From Enoplolaimus lenunculus (taxonomy: Eukaryota > Nematoda > Enoplea > Enoplida > Thoracostomopsidae), in NCBI GenBank assembly GCA_030248215.1, contig JASANG010001081.1, positions 60,429 to 124,428 on the forward strand: a stretch of DNA of 64,000 nt. The letters run 5' to 3'. A program made the position numbers and the translations under genes. This document shows, one piece after another, positions 49,801 to 61,840 of this stretch; the stretch's first letter is position 1, and every line of letters starts with the position of its first letter. The notes beneath the pieces were generated by a model that saw only the letters and a list, made by a program, of their open reading frames with translations, was not told the origin of the DNA and made no database searches.

Positions 49801-52800
49801 AGTACATGTGCTGGGTTCCTTTTTGTAACGGAATTAAGCGTTCAGCAGGAAAATATTTGATCAGTTTAACTAAAGATTGATAAGAAATTTTCTGATTTCG
49901 CTGAAAAATCGTCACGAATTTTGTGAATAGAAAAGTATTGGCACAGAGTGCAGCAGGTTATAACTAATCGCAACACTGCTAGTAGTGCAAACATAGTCAA
50001 GATTTGCTTCATTTTAGAATTTAGTTTTAATGTTTTAGGCGATAGAAAGAATTGCATACGAACTTGTGGAAACGGTGGTTGAGAAAATGATTCCAGAGCT
50101 GAAGAATCGAATGATTTCTGAAGTGTTTCACGACGATCAGTATAGACACGTTATCATTCGAAGACTGGTAAGTTTAATAAGAACTTGACACCTCCTTTCG
50201 GCAGTTCAGACCTTTTAGCTGCACGAATGCACCAGTTAGCAATAGGTTTTCAAACTAAACCTGTATTAAAAACAGTACAAAATGATGACTCAAATAGCTC
50301 GGTAAGTCTGGCTTTATGGGGCTCACCGCGACTGTTAAACAGCATAGCATTTGTATTATTTGGGAGTCAAGTTTTATGTGTCAAACACATTTATAGAAGT
50401 CGCACATTATTGAATTAATAATCGAGTATCACGACACTTGTTCGGCCGGACAAGTCACCGGCAGACATTTTGTAAACCCGACATCTCATGAAACCGTCAA
50501 TTTGCCGCTGATCATTAATTAGGCTTAGGCTGTCGCTGATTCGTAGGATTAAGATCAAGCTTAAGCTTATGCTTGGTCTTTAACAGCAATCGAGCGACAA
50601 GTTATCGTAGATTCAATTATCCAGAAACAAGCCATTACGGAGTCAACATGACTCCAGCAAGTCATTTCTGTCTTATTCCAATGGTAGTTAGTCAAAGCGT
50701 TTGGTTGGTTCGTCATTTAAGTGTGTGTTTGTTGTTCTTTTAGCGTAATTTTATCAAAATAACACCCAATCAGATGAGCGAGTTTAATTTTCTCATTCAA
50801 CGATTGGTTCAAGCGATGCGTGATAATCTATACGACGAACTGTATGGAGTTGGAATCGAACGAATTTGGCGAACCAGTCTGGGAATTATGCGAAATCATA
50901 CTTTGTTATATCAACAGTGTGGTTATTATCGTGATATATTGGTACGGAAGGATAGTCCTGTCATTGCCAGATATTATTTTTACGGACGTTTTGTGGTGCT
51001 GGCGATAGGAACTCGACCACGATTAGTGATGGGCATCGGATTTTTTTTCTTATCCAGATATCCGGCAATTCTTGCCGGATATCCGGCAACTCTTTCTGGA
51101 GATTTATCCGGAAAACAGGATGCCCGAACCGAAATTTTCTATTTCAAATATCCGAAACTTGATTTTGCGTTTGGCAAATGTTATGAAATGCAAAAATTAT
51201 AAGGTAGGGGACGTTATCATTTTATCACCAACAAATTTTCGGAGGGCGAAAATTGTAAGGTAGGGATTTTGCCATTTTATTACTAAAAAAATCTGTGGTA
51301 AAAATTGTTTTTACAAAAATATTTTTGAGGAGAAAATCCGAGATTCTATCAAATGTCACACTTCTTTCAAACTATGTATACATGAGTCGTTTTACATTCA
51401 AAGAAGAAAAAACCACTTTGAAATATACTTACTCTAAATCGTACAAATATCAGCCCATGTTACTTTTAGTACTGCCTGCTTTTAGCGGCGGATTCAGAAG
51501 CTTTTGCCGGAGGTGGCGGGCTGGAAAATGTTTTAATACGCAATTTTTCACCAAAATCTTTTCTGAGGGGGGAAATTGTAAGGTAGGGGAGACCTTATAG
51601 GTTTTTGAAAAAAGTGTCTGATTGGGAAAATTTTGTTAAGGTAAAGGCCTAATCACTTTTTATCAAAAAAATTTTGGGGGACAAATTGTAAGGTATGGCA
51701 CCTTATCATTTTATCACAAAAAATTCTGACGGGAAGGCAAACGTCCGGCTGCCTCCACCGAATCCGGTACAGCACACTTTCTCACCAGACCGCAATAGAA
51801 TATGCTTAAATTATGAACTAATTTTTTGCTCGGGCTTAGGCTTAGGGTTTCTTTCAGACTTGTGTTTATTGCGCTGAGTATGCTTAAACTTAGGAATATG
51901 TTTTTGGTTGCTACATTGCGAAAAGTAATATTGGTCCAAATTTTCAGGACCCGGTCTATGCCGATTTGGCTCTTCAGAACCTCATTTTTATTTTTGTGAT
52001 CTTATTGACCACTGCGGAATCATGAGTATATTTTCAACAGTTCAGAAATCTATAATTTTTTCGTGTATATTACGTGTAAAAGCGAGGAGCTGAGTTGAAT
52101 TGCGTCATTTTTTGCGTTGGATGACTGGTTTAGTGCACCTAATTTACTATTATTTTTTAATTGGTTTTGGTTAAAAATATAAACCAAGACTACTAAGAAG
52201 CTCTTTTGCATCAAGCTAACGAAGCTGTTTATTGTGTAAAAGCTAACATACAACATTTAGCATATAAATTTTGTAAGCGATAGAAAAATTCTAAATTTGT
52301 GATAACGGTGGCACTATGCTTATGGCACTATGCTTATAGTGCGGTGAGGTCCGACGCCGTACAAGACAATTTAATTTGTGTATAATGGGAGGCGTTTACC
52401 AAGGAGTTTGACGCTCGAGCCCAGGTGGGGCTACGGTTTATTGCGTATTGTTTCACAGTTGCTTATATCCAACTCTATAGAATGTCGTGCGGTTACGCCA
52501 TCTTATTTATACCTATAATTTATCTCAAACTCCAAAGACGATAAAATCCCACTGAATTATGCAAACTTTTCTAGCAGCGAATATGGTTGAAAAAAGACCA
52601 AAGTCAACCTGCCTTAAATTTTACAAGCTATAAACCAAAAAAACAAATCTGCTTAACAAAATCGTCAAGAATTTAGTTTAATATTCTGACTGAGGTTTAG
52701 TATACAAAATTTCTTTTCGTCAGTTCCAGCTGCTTTAGTTGTGAAACACTGCAAATTATTCCTAAAAATTTTTTATACACAATAGCATTTGAGGTATCCG

Positions 52801-55800
52801 ACGGATATCTGATTGTTTTTCCTGGTGTTTGTAGTAATTTCAGAAACCGATATATACCCCTATGTCCAAAACTCGGCATTACGGTTTTTAGCTGTTTTCA
52901 TTGTTAAAATCGTGAATTGTTGCGGATTTCAGAGTTTCGTTGAAAAGTTTCATTGTATCATGCTCTCTGCGTCTTCACAACAAATGAGTGACGAAACGAA
53001 AGCGATTTATAACAAACTCGTTGAACAATTAACGCTACGAGCAACTGAAACGTCAGAACTTATGCTGTTGTACTACGAGCAGCTCGCAAACAGTGTAGTA
53101 GGTTTTTGACTAAGAGTCGGTGATGACTCGTTTAGATACAAGTGTGGCACTCAATCTACCAGCGTTCTTTGAATTTTTCCCGCATTCCTCATCGTTTGAG
53201 TGGCGTCAAAAGTAGCTACATAACACACAAAACAGAAAACGAAATGATAATTAAGCCAAGAATATGTGCGGTGAATTTCTATCATGCATTTTATTAGCAT
53301 CTTCTCCAATTTTGTGGTTTTACCGTTCATTCTTCAAATAAGAAGGGTGTAGGCCAAAAACACAACTCGCGCTGGGTATATTGTTTTCTACACAGAATGT
53401 ATCCAGTTGCATACTCTTGTTAAAAAGTGTCGTGGCCACCTGGTTTTAGCAGGGGTCGGCGATGACTCTTTGAATAAGTGTATACAACTTAATACCTTGT
53501 GTTTCGTAGCAAAATAATACCAAACTATGTCACAGGCAGATCCAAAAATTTCTGACGGGGGGCGGACTGGCAAATGTTTATGGAACGCAAAAATTGTAAA
53601 GTAAGGACCTTATCATTTTAACACTAAAAATTTACTGAGCAAAAATGTGAGGTAGGGACCTTACCATTTTATTAAAATCCTGAGGGAAAGATAACATGTG
53701 AATTTAGTAGAAACAACAAGCTTACAAGCGGGACTTGAACTTTTCCAAGGGCCACTATTGGCAGTCAAGTACGATCACAATCTTTTATCCTTTCCAGCGC
53801 AAAATATGTATGGACGAAACAACGCCTTGGATCGATATTCAAGCAGGACATATACCGTTGACCAATGAAAACGTTCTAGTTATTGTAAAGGGTTCGTATT
53901 CGTACATATTACTTTTAAAATATTACAAACAGCCTCTAAAAGCGCCAATTGAGACCGGGTAAACATAAATATGCACATCAATTCTTTAAATTACTCCATT
54001 CATTTACTCAAACACTTCAGCTTAGAGCAGTGCCAATTAACAATTTACAAGTTTCGTGATTCGCAAACGAAAGCAATTTGTCGATCAAGATTAAAGTTAA
54101 GTAGAACGTACTGTACGGGCTTGTAGCCAGAGAGGTTCCGCTAGAGAAATTCTGGCCCCCCCTCAAGGAATCCTTGAACCTTCTTGTAAGTCAATTGAAA
54201 TCTTTGTATACACTTCCTAAAAAATTTTTAGCCCCCATCGAGATCAACTCGCTACGGACCTGGTACCTTACTGACTCAACTGAAGCTGTTTTTATCGTGA
54301 AGCTTTTGCCGTTTAACTAAATTTTAGAATAGGGCTTCAGTAACCTAAAATTTTTTCTGAAACCGTGAATTTTGGCTTTGAACCAAAATCAAAATCACAC
54401 TCAAATTAATATCATATATAATTTAATTTCGCCATCCACTTTTAAGGTATATTGTTCTCTTCTGAGGCAACATTTGTAATTTATATATGCACTTAATCAG
54501 CCAAGTATGTTTATATTTATGAAACTGTCGCTGCGAATACAAATATTTGCAAGAAGAAAACCACACCGCCTAGAAAAATATTGGCAACCCTGTAAAAGTT
54601 TTAGAACAACTTAAAAGTCACACGAATTTATCTGGTATCCCTCCTAAATTTGTAAAAAGAAGCTATTTAAACAGCAGACTACTAAGATTTGAACACCCTA
54701 ACTCTACGAGGTCAGGACTGTAAGTTCAGTGCCTTAACCGCTGCACGTACACTAAGATCAAAGGCAGGTTTAGTCAAAACAGGGGAATCGAAGTGAATTG
54801 CTCGGGGGTCGACTTTTCAAAACATCTTTTCAAAATTCTGATTTTTTGTGAGATTACTGATGACGCAATTTTAAAACAGGTTTTTTCACATGTTCAGCTG
54901 ATTATCACTTTGTTAAAAGAGCAAAATTTTCGGCTTTTGTTTGTACACTTTTACCTTATACGCTTAGACTTAGGCTCACACTGAAGCTTAAATTTAGGAA
55001 AGGGTTGCCCTAAGCCTATGCTGGATTCTTTGTCTAAAACTTTGTTTACCCTAAGCTTTAGGGGTGCGCTATATAGAATGAAGCCGTGAAGCATATGTAA
55101 AATTTGCTTTTATTTCGGACGTGCGGCGCTACGCGGCATTGCGTGGCACATGAAAGTATAGCGCATGCCTATGCGGAATTGTAAGCCAACGTTTAAATAT
55201 GAAGAAAAATCCGCAATAGCCAAAAATTTTCAAATAATTATGGTGTAATGAAATAAGATCTTTTTAGAAAGCACGATTTGAGATAATTATTCGTTTATCA
55301 TTACAGTGAAACGTTGCGGAAACTTACCTCAATTGGATGCAAACGGCCTCTGTGACCCATTCGTTGTGGTTGATCTTCAACCGAAAATGTTATTTCCCAA
55401 CAATCCGAGTCGTGAAACCGAAGTTGTCTACAAAACGCTGCATGCAAAATTTAACGAAACTTTTACGTTGTAAGTCTACCTAATACATTATTGTGAAACT
55501 AACTATTGACCTGGATTATTTTCAATCTTGCAACCAGAAATTCTTCGTCAAATCTCGCAGACGATTTCCAGAAGAAGTAAACAAAAACTTTTGTGACAGA
55601 ATTCTGTTTAATGCAGTTGAAATTTTCGACAAGGAAGACGCGGCGAAGCTGTTCGTAGGCGGTAAGAGGGCGGCGCCCATCTTGCTACTCGCAGTTGCGG
55701 GCTAGTTTAAATCAGCAAAAATGTAAGCGCACGCAGATCAGATTCACATCGAGGCAGAAGGGACTCACCGCAAAAAAACTAAAATGTTAATTAGGGACGC

Positions 55801-57167
55801 ACTGACGCAGAATCCAAATTTAACAGAGATTAATTTGGATTTTAGAGACAACAGCAATCTTTCTCCTCTTGATACACCCTGGTACAAATGGGGACGTAGA
55901 TGCCCACGCATCGCTGTTCTCAGGCTCGTAGCCAGCTCAACATGCGGGGGTGGGGCAAAAAATGTTTCAGGAGGGGATAGAAGGACTTCACACCACGCAC
56001 AAGTGTGTTTAAAACTATTTTACAAGGGAACAAAACGGGCGAGGCTGAGCCCCCTTTTCAAATGGCTTCCTAACTACGAATCCGATCATTGTACAACGCG
56101 CTGTTTTCTTTATAGTCAAACACTACGCACCCCGTTTGAAACACGAGGTGCAGTGTTATTCATGACAGTATGGGATCTCGACATGGTTAAGCTCAACGAT
56201 TTGGCCGGTGAAGCAATTATTCATTTGTCATCAATCCCTGAAATCCGACAAGAACACGAAGTTGAAGAATTGTCAATTGTACGCTTGCCGTTATCGTTGC
56301 CAGCTTACGACGAAAAAGGCGTTTTGGAAGTAAATTGCAAACTGGTCGTGCGATTTTACTCGGTATCTCATTATCTGTCAAATCAAACTATCGGTATCGG
56401 TATTAGTATTTTGGGCACATGCCGAAACCGATTACCCAAACTTTTAATTTCACAATATTCTTCGACAAATTCACTTTATTGCATAGTATATATTTAGGAA
56501 ATCGATCTGACATATTTTGAGCAAAGTTGGACGACCAGTAATACTCAAAATCCCAGGGTCTCGATATCTATATTTCACAACTGGTGGCTACTGTATATTC
56601 ACCTACATGTAAATTTCCGGTTCCCGTGCCATTTTACAATACATATTGTGGTTGCAAATATTGTCGCAAGATTGTGACAAGCGAGAATATTTTGCCATAA
56701 ATTTTGTTTTGGGATGATTTGAGTCCGCGAAGGTTTATTGAAGCGAGAGTAACCGCTAGGAAGTCGAGGTTGCGTCCTCTCGTAGCCTTATTATGATGAC
56801 AATTTTGAGATAGAAATGGATTCTTTGAAGTTCACAATGTGCTGGCTATCTAAATAGCGGGAAAAAATATGGCGGTGCTGAGGCAGGGGCCAGGACAAAC
56901 AAAAGTTTGCGCCTTCAGTGGAATTTGCAATTCCTTCCTATATCGAAATATTTTCGCTGACTGCTTCAGATTCTTCGTGAGCGAACTCGATGGGACGGTG
57001 AAGCACGAAAGTTTTTCCATCAAAGACTTCATACAATCCTTCGTCAGAATCGAAACGAAGCCTGCAGTTCTGCATCGGTCACGCTTATTCCAGAACGATT
57101 GAAACTTTTAGTTAACAAAATGACCGCTGCAATCAGACGAAACACCATCAATGATTTGGATGCTTGA
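34807..57167 (+). CDS. BAIAP3-like: BAIAP3/UNC13D (Munc13-4, AEX-1-like) vesicle-priming protein: C2 - MUN - C2, about 26 exons
   Basis: Munc13-related protein that tethers and primes dense-core or secretory vesicles for SNARE fusion. Exons: 34807/34825-34947, 35587-35646, 36387-36438, 36954-37073, 37191-37386, 38336-38488, 40952-41074, 41385-41489, 42131-42252, 42662-42926, 44114-44298 (or 44306), 44776-44858, 44899-44992, 45613-45822, 46527-46687, 47105-47231, 47547-47618, 48637-48890, 49558-49687, 50039-50167, 50744-50941, 52933-53094, 53798-53891, 55307-55469, 56116-56329, 56970-57167 (TGA). About 1270 aa, against roughly 1100-1200 in the vertebrate family. The N-terminus has the family LYxxLLxxI block. 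C2A spans 36387-41074 and the MUN region about 41385-53094 (IIEAILDKF, ILLQWELMQ, FDEWKLSQYQ). C2B is at 53798-56329 (LDANGLCDPF, TVWDLD), followed by a C-terminal block ILRERTRWDGEARKFF typical of the family. Unresolved: a small exon expected between 38489 and 40951, and the 44776-44992 junction. The 5' end is uncertain. Confidence 0.88.
35059..35468 (-). mobile_element. MITE family A, copy in a BAIAP3-like intron (410 bp)
   Basis: Reverse orientation relative to the copies at 4980 and 31188. The left end is shortened (CTGACCCGAATAAGAG) and the right end is CTCTTATTCTGGTCACTACAG-TA-like. It makes up most of the 639-bp intron 34948-35586. Confidence 0.82.
37648..37973. repeat. Family D repeat with about four internal tandem units
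   Basis: TAGCGGATCC at the left and GGATCCACCCCTGG at the right. Between them, units of about 60 bp repeat a CAGAAAATTTTTTG-like box with TAAGGTCC-like boxes. It is located in the intron after the exon ending at 37386. Confidence 0.6.
39005..39130. repeat. Degenerate family B copy in BAIAP3-like intron
   Basis: Matches the right half of the family: AAGCTTAGCTTATACTTTAG ... CCCTGTTCTGTACATTAGCC. Confidence 0.55.
41834..42084. mobile_element. 251-bp MITE with TA flanks in a BAIAP3-like intron
   Basis: The ends are CACTGTAAATTCCAATGAGT and the near-inverse ACTCACTGAAATTTACAGTG, bordered by TA. The interior is packed with GAGTTGATT/AATCAACTC motifs in both orientations, so the element could form a long hairpin. 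It occupies much of intron 41490-42130. Confidence 0.82.
45374..45510. repeat. TTTA microsatellite, about 130 bp
   Basis: Tandem TTTA with occasional substitutions, inside the intron before the exon at 45613. It is read as open frame in +, which is meaningless. Confidence 0.9.
45840..45990. mobile_element. TTAGGC-bearing element (family B) in a BAIAP3-like intron
   Basis: GGGCCCATGTAAACATCAGA at the left and CTGTTCTATACATTGACCC at the right form degenerate inverted ends. The family core ACTGCAATAGAGTAAG and TTAGGC-like units lie between. It starts 17 bp after the exon ending at 45822. Confidence 0.7.
51025..51120. repeat. ATATCCGG-rich repeat
   Basis: Several copies of (A)TATCCGGCAA/TATCCGGA within 95 bp. 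A related stretch lies at 62385-62470 with ATATCCGGATAT palindromes. Confidence 0.6.
51188..51745. repeat. Family D repeat array in BAIAP3-like intron
   Basis: Repeated AAATTGTAAGGTAGGGG units with CACAAAAAATT boxes and an internal GGCGGATTCAGAAG end-like motif. It is probably two or more insertions. Confidence 0.5.
51765..51960. repeat. Degenerate family B copy in BAIAP3-like intron
   Basis: AGACCGCAATAGAATATGC core, a GGCTTAGGCTTAGGG cluster, and CCCGGTCTATGCC near the right end. Confidence 0.5.
54120..54265. repeat. Family F interspersed repeat
   Basis: AGAAATTCTGGCCCCCCCTC ... CTTGTAAGTCAATTGAAATC ... TTTTTAGCCCCCATCGAGAT resembles 11430-11560 (TTTTGGCCCCGCAAG ... GTAAGTCAATGGAAACC ... 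TAACCCCCCTAGCAAGG). Weaker relatives are at about 18465-18500. Confidence 0.6.
54683..54756 (-). repeat. tRNA-derived sequence (degenerate, SINE-like)
   Basis: On the minus strand, GTGCAGCGGTTAAGGCAC resembles box A and GGTGTTCAAATC resembles box B, at tRNA-like spacing. The anticodon stem does not pair. It lies in the intron before the exon at 55307. Confidence 0.4.
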
Positions 57168-59508
57168 CAGGCGGGTATACTATGCGATTGATAGAGGAAA
57201 TATATCCTGTCCCGAAATTTCTCTAAACGAGAAAAACATTTTTAGCAACATTTATAAAACAGCTTTCTAGAACCCAGCGGTAAAGATAATTGTTTCTTTT
57301 ATAAGATTATACCCACTCGAAACATTTTTCCTGGTTACACCCGCTCTCACTAAGCTGAAAAGTAAAAACCCGCACCACAGAGGCAGAGCCAAGATTCCTA
57401 GGTGAATTATCGTAGGGTTGCCAAGTCTACCCCTCACCCCTGAGTTTAGCTATGACGTCACCCTCTCGAAAATAAGAACTTGAGCAAAAGTTGCAAAATG
57501 CTGGCCTTAGAACTGAATCGATGCTATAGCGCGGATTGACATTTATCCGAGGCCCTCGCCCGGCCGGCAAGATGCCCCTTTTCAGCCAACAAGATGGGGT
57601 CTCTGTATGAGGCATCACGGAGGCGCCAAAAGTGGCAAATCCAGGAATTTTTGACCTCTGTGGCGGGCATATACTGATCATAAAATTGCGGCGCGGTACC
57701 CTTTGTGTCTTAATGTTTTTAACAAATACAAAGAAAGAATTTCGCAGAAACGCTGGAAATCGCATCAAAATATGAAATAGTAAATCATGAAGTGATTAAG
57801 TTTTGCTAAAGTGGGTCGAATCTCGCTAGTTTCGGGAAACTCGGACATATATACTCTATCCGCAGCACTGGTTTTCAATACCAAATATTTCTGGATTTGC
57901 CATTGAGAAACGGTTTTTAGTTTGGGTTCAGGGGGGTCGGTCATGAGCTCAAAGCGAGAGGCACGATGCGCCACACAATCCAAATTGTTCGGTAGACCAA
58001 TGTATACCGGCAATAGTAAAACTTATTGTTTACACTCTTGTTAACTTGCAGTTACGTTCATTTTACAAACAGTAAACTCAACTTCAAAATCAAAGAAAAG
58101 TGACCTGAATTTTTACTGTTTAACTTTTTTCCTTTTCAAACCAAAAACATGTAAGCACCAATTTTTGTTTACGCTGTACCATTTTCATATTAAATACAAA
58201 ATATACAGACATTAAACAATTTTTTAAGAGAGAGTGAAACTTAAACAATTCAAATTCGAACTCACTGGCCCGGGTCGCTTAATCGCATACCGGAATTTTA
58301 GAAATTTACTCGAATAACTTGTAGCTTTTGATTTTTTGTAGCCAACACTGCAGTGGTGAGGGCATCGTTTTGGTGAAAACTCCAGCCTAAGGAAGAAGCA
58401 CACACCGTTAGTCATAAATCGGTGCGGTCGCTTGTAACAAACAAAACAAAAACCTCAATTAATAAGTCATAAACGGTCTTTTACACCCTCTCCACAAATT
58501 TAGAGGCAGGTTCACGTTTGAAAAAAGGCGTATATAATTCTAATGCCTAAGTCTAAACTTTTACTAATGTTTTTACTTTAACCTGTATTTCTAAATCTTA
58601 CCCTTGACCTAAAATGTGGGTTAGAAAGTGTACAAAAGCCAGATAGATTTAGTAATGAAACTGAGTAAAGAACACTGTGATTCAACGTGAAATTGTGCTT
58701 GTTCGAAAGCATACAAACGCAATATCACACGCCTCCGCATGCATTTTTATACCAAAGTCAAATGATTGAATGGCTTCAAAATGCTGCGGTGTGAGAATAA
58801 TTGCTAAAGAGCGCTGTATTGCGTGCAGTTTAAATTGTGTAAATAAATACGCGCAAGTGCGATGACTCCTTAGCAACGGCTCTGTAGAAGTCGAATACAG
58901 TGGCAGATTCAGTAAACTTTTTGACGGGGAGGCACAGTAAATCGCGATATATAATAGTGAAAAAAGCTTGCGAGTGCAATGAGCGAAGCGAGAAACCAAG
59001 CGCACTTTTAGTACTAAATTTACAACAAAATTTAGGTTTTCATCCCTGTTCGCAGACTGTTTTTACTGGCGCCCTATGAATCTGCCAGCGGTGGAATGCA
59101 CAGTGTTTCAATTGTTTACACAATATCGTCGTCATCGTCTTTGAACTAGTTTTTTTAACTCAATATAAAGTGAATTTTCTGTCAGGATTTTTTGAAAATC
59201 GTACTTTTCTCGAGGTTGGCGTGCGTTGAGAGTGTCATTTAGTATGCAGCGACAATAATAATGATAATATACTTATTTTAGGATTTAAGAAGTACTTTAA
59301 TGCGAATTGCGATAACTATTAACAACTAGTGAAAGTTGAAAAGTTCCGGTTTTGTTTATGAGAACAAAAAGGATTTGCGTGCAATTGTTGAACGTTTTAA
59401 CCGACATATGCCTATTATTTGTATTGATTTTCAATGTAAAACTATTTGATTACTCGCTCTTGCTTGGTGTAGGAAAGAACACAAAAAACAACAGCTATAT
59501 GCGATGAC

Positions 59509-59704
59509 GGCCAATTTAAAGATCATGGGCAGAACGTTTTTCTGTGGGACTGCAAAAGAGTAAGCTTAATCTTTAGGCTAATTTTTTTGCTTGACTTAGG
59601 CTTAGGCTTATTAATAAACTCATTGTTACGTTTTGGCTTAGGCTTAGGCTTAGGCTTAGGAACATGTTTATAATACTGTTCCGCCCCTGTTCTTTACATT
59701 GGCC
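59509..59704. mobile_element. TTAGGC-bearing element (family B), 196 bp, best TTAGGC array
   Basis: GGCCAATTTAAAGATC at the left and TTCTTTACATTGGCC at the right are inverted ends. Four consecutive TTAGGC-type units lie near 59638-59662, with more at 59597-59610. The flanks are similar (GCGATGAC and ACGATGGC). Confidence 0.75.
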
Positions 59705-60659
59705 ACGATGGCCTAGAAGGTCTAATTCTTTACTTCAGGAAAACAACTTTTGTGTCCAGCGCCCAAATATTGCTCAGAAAACTTGATACCTTAAATCGAA
59801 AATATTTCAGCATTACAAATGACATTTAAATATAAATGTTCTAAAACTTCCGGCGTTGAATCAATAGTTTGAAAATTATTCAATATGGCTATTTGTGTTT
59901 CTGACTAATCTTGACACTTTAAACCCGAACGGTTTTTTATTCGGCAAATGTTTGTGTTTAGTTGAAAACTTTGAAACACGAAACAGTTTTATTTTTGGGA
60001 TTTTAAATGTTTTTAGTTTGAATATAAATTTCCGATTTTATCTGAGATAAATTGTTAACATGGTATGAACTCGAGACATAGAATTGAAGGCGTTGTTGCT
60101 GACCGATCAACGTTAATAAGAGTTTGACGCTTAGAAAAAAGGCCTCGCGATTTATCAACATTTTGTACTACGCAGCGATGGAAGCGGGGCGTGGAGCCCT
60201 ATGAGGCCCCTTACGACTGAGCGGGGTGGGGGGAATTGGCCTTCACATGAAGTAAACCGTCTCACGTGGAATAAAAATGGGGTTAAAATTTGAAGACAAA
60301 TTTCACTCGGTTTCAAAATTTTACGTACAAAAGAAAAGCTGAAATTTTTAGGCAGACGGAATATCTAATTTTTTTATAATTCATCGAATTTTTCTGACCC
60401 GTCGCTTTTTAAATTCAGTTTAAAGCTGCATTAAAGTAAAAGTCGCGAAAAGATACATTAATTGCTTAAAAATATAAAAATTATCATAAAAATTGCTAAG
60501 ATATGCTGATAATTTTTAGTTATAAAACTGCTGTTTTCGTGATCTCCTGGGACATGGTACTAGGGCCCAATGGTGCTTCTAGAGAAAATAACTGTTTCGG
60601 CCGGGAGAGGTGAAAAGACCGCAGGCACACCGTCTACTCTGCCATCTGTGGCAGAGTAC

Positions 60660-60980
60660 AACCAGAGGTGAAAGATACCGGAGCCGGAGGTGAACGAAAC
60701 TTGCCGGAGCCGGAGGTGAGACGAAATTAGGTAGTAAAAATGATAGCTAATTAGTAAATTTTAGCCAATATCTGCAAAGTCTTGTTATTTGTTTAACTTT
60801 ACGCTTATTTTTTACAAAATCTCGACATTTTTCGCGTCAAACAGGTAAATTTTGTAAAACTGCAAAATTTCACCACCGAAATCGCCGGAACCTGCGCTAA
60901 AAATTCTACCGGAGCTGAAGCCGGAGGTCATTTTTGTGCCGGAGCCGGAGCCGGAGGCAGACCTCCGGTTGTACCCTGAT
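60660..60980. repeat. GGAGCCGGAGGT repeat (family E), copy 1
   Basis: Clusters of CCGGAGCCGGAGG at both ends (60678-60720 and 60903-60960) of an AT-rich middle that includes TCTCGACATTTTTCGCGTC. A related copy runs off the window at 63680-64000, with CTCGACAGTTCAAGC and CCGGAG words in the same order. Confidence 0.65.
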
Positions 60981-61697
60981 CTCTGGTATACGCCTGCGCA
61001 TTATATTTGTTAAACACTGGCAATTGAGCAATTCGCGTCCATCAATGAGTGCTCTGTTGCACTTGCTCTAAAGACATGGAAAATTCTTGCAAAATACATT
61101 TAGTACTCAATATTTGTCATTGCAATTAGTCCAAGTGCTACTTGTACAGATTCTGTGAATCGCTCCGCCATTTTTTGCAATGCTCTCATTGAAAACAACA
61201 AGCAGATCCTAAAATGGTCGGGAAGTTGGAGAACCCATAACGCACATCATGTCCAAGCCCTGGGTACAGAAAATGCTGACAGTATTTAAAGAATTATATG
61301 TTAAGAAAATTTTTCGTCCACCTTTAGAAATGTTCTTGTTCTATATGATTTATGTACTCTGAAAAAATTGTTGATCTTTGAGGGTCATTTTTTCTACATT
61401 TTACCGGTTATTAAGCATGTGTTTGTAAGGTAACAGTAGTTGGAAGCTTAAATAGTGATACAATGACTTTTAATGAAACCTGAAGTAATATTTCGCCACT
61501 CAATCCCACTGTGGTGTAACAGGGATAAAAACCATAATGACAGAAGCGTCAATGAAAAAAGAACTCTGTATAGAAACGTCGGGTTAAGACCAAATTGAAC
61601 CTTTATCGTATAACATTTTATGCGCAACGAAACTCGCTAACCCGCAGCCCTACCGATAACATTAGAGTCCTTATTCCTTTATTATATATACGATACA

Positions 61698-61840
61698 CTG
61701 TAGTGACCCGAATAAGGGGGGGCTGATATTTATTTGGCCTCTCCACAGGTTACCCGCTGTTATCAGTTACGGACTGCTTTTTGTTTTTAACCCACGCTGC
61801 GCCACCCTTCCCTGCTGATATATATCCGGTACTGCAAATC
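61698..61840 (-). mobile_element. MITE family A, truncated copy
   Basis: Left end CTGTAGTGACCCGAATAAGG followed by about 120 bp of family sequence up to the ATATATCCGG region, where similarity stops. Confidence 0.7.

Larger units (their letters stand above)
53798..56329 (+). other. C2B domain exons of the BAIAP3/UNC13D-like gene
   Basis: Three exons encode a canonical C2 domain. LDANGLCDPFVVV carries both loop-1 Asp residues and TVWDLDMVKLND carries the loop-3 Asp residues. FPNNPSRETEV and TLHAKFNETF match the BAIAP3/UNC13D C2B signature (FPxxxxRETxxxxxTLHPxFxExF). Ca2+ binding looks intact. Confidence 0.85.

Noticed and set aside
56330-56497. Read-through of the C2B exon to the stop at 56497 as C-terminus
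   Set aside because: A GTAAAT donor at 56330 joins in phase 0 to 56970, which encodes the family C-terminal block (WDGEARKFF); the read-through sequence has no family similarity.
58224-58415. Minus-strand open frame of 63 codons (YAIKRPGPVSS) as a small gene
   Set aside because: No domain, no clear start and no splice partners; composition fits chance.
59597-59665. TTAGGC cluster as a true telomere or chromosome end
   Set aside because: The array is short, degenerate, internal to a mobile element and flanked by unique sequence on both sides.
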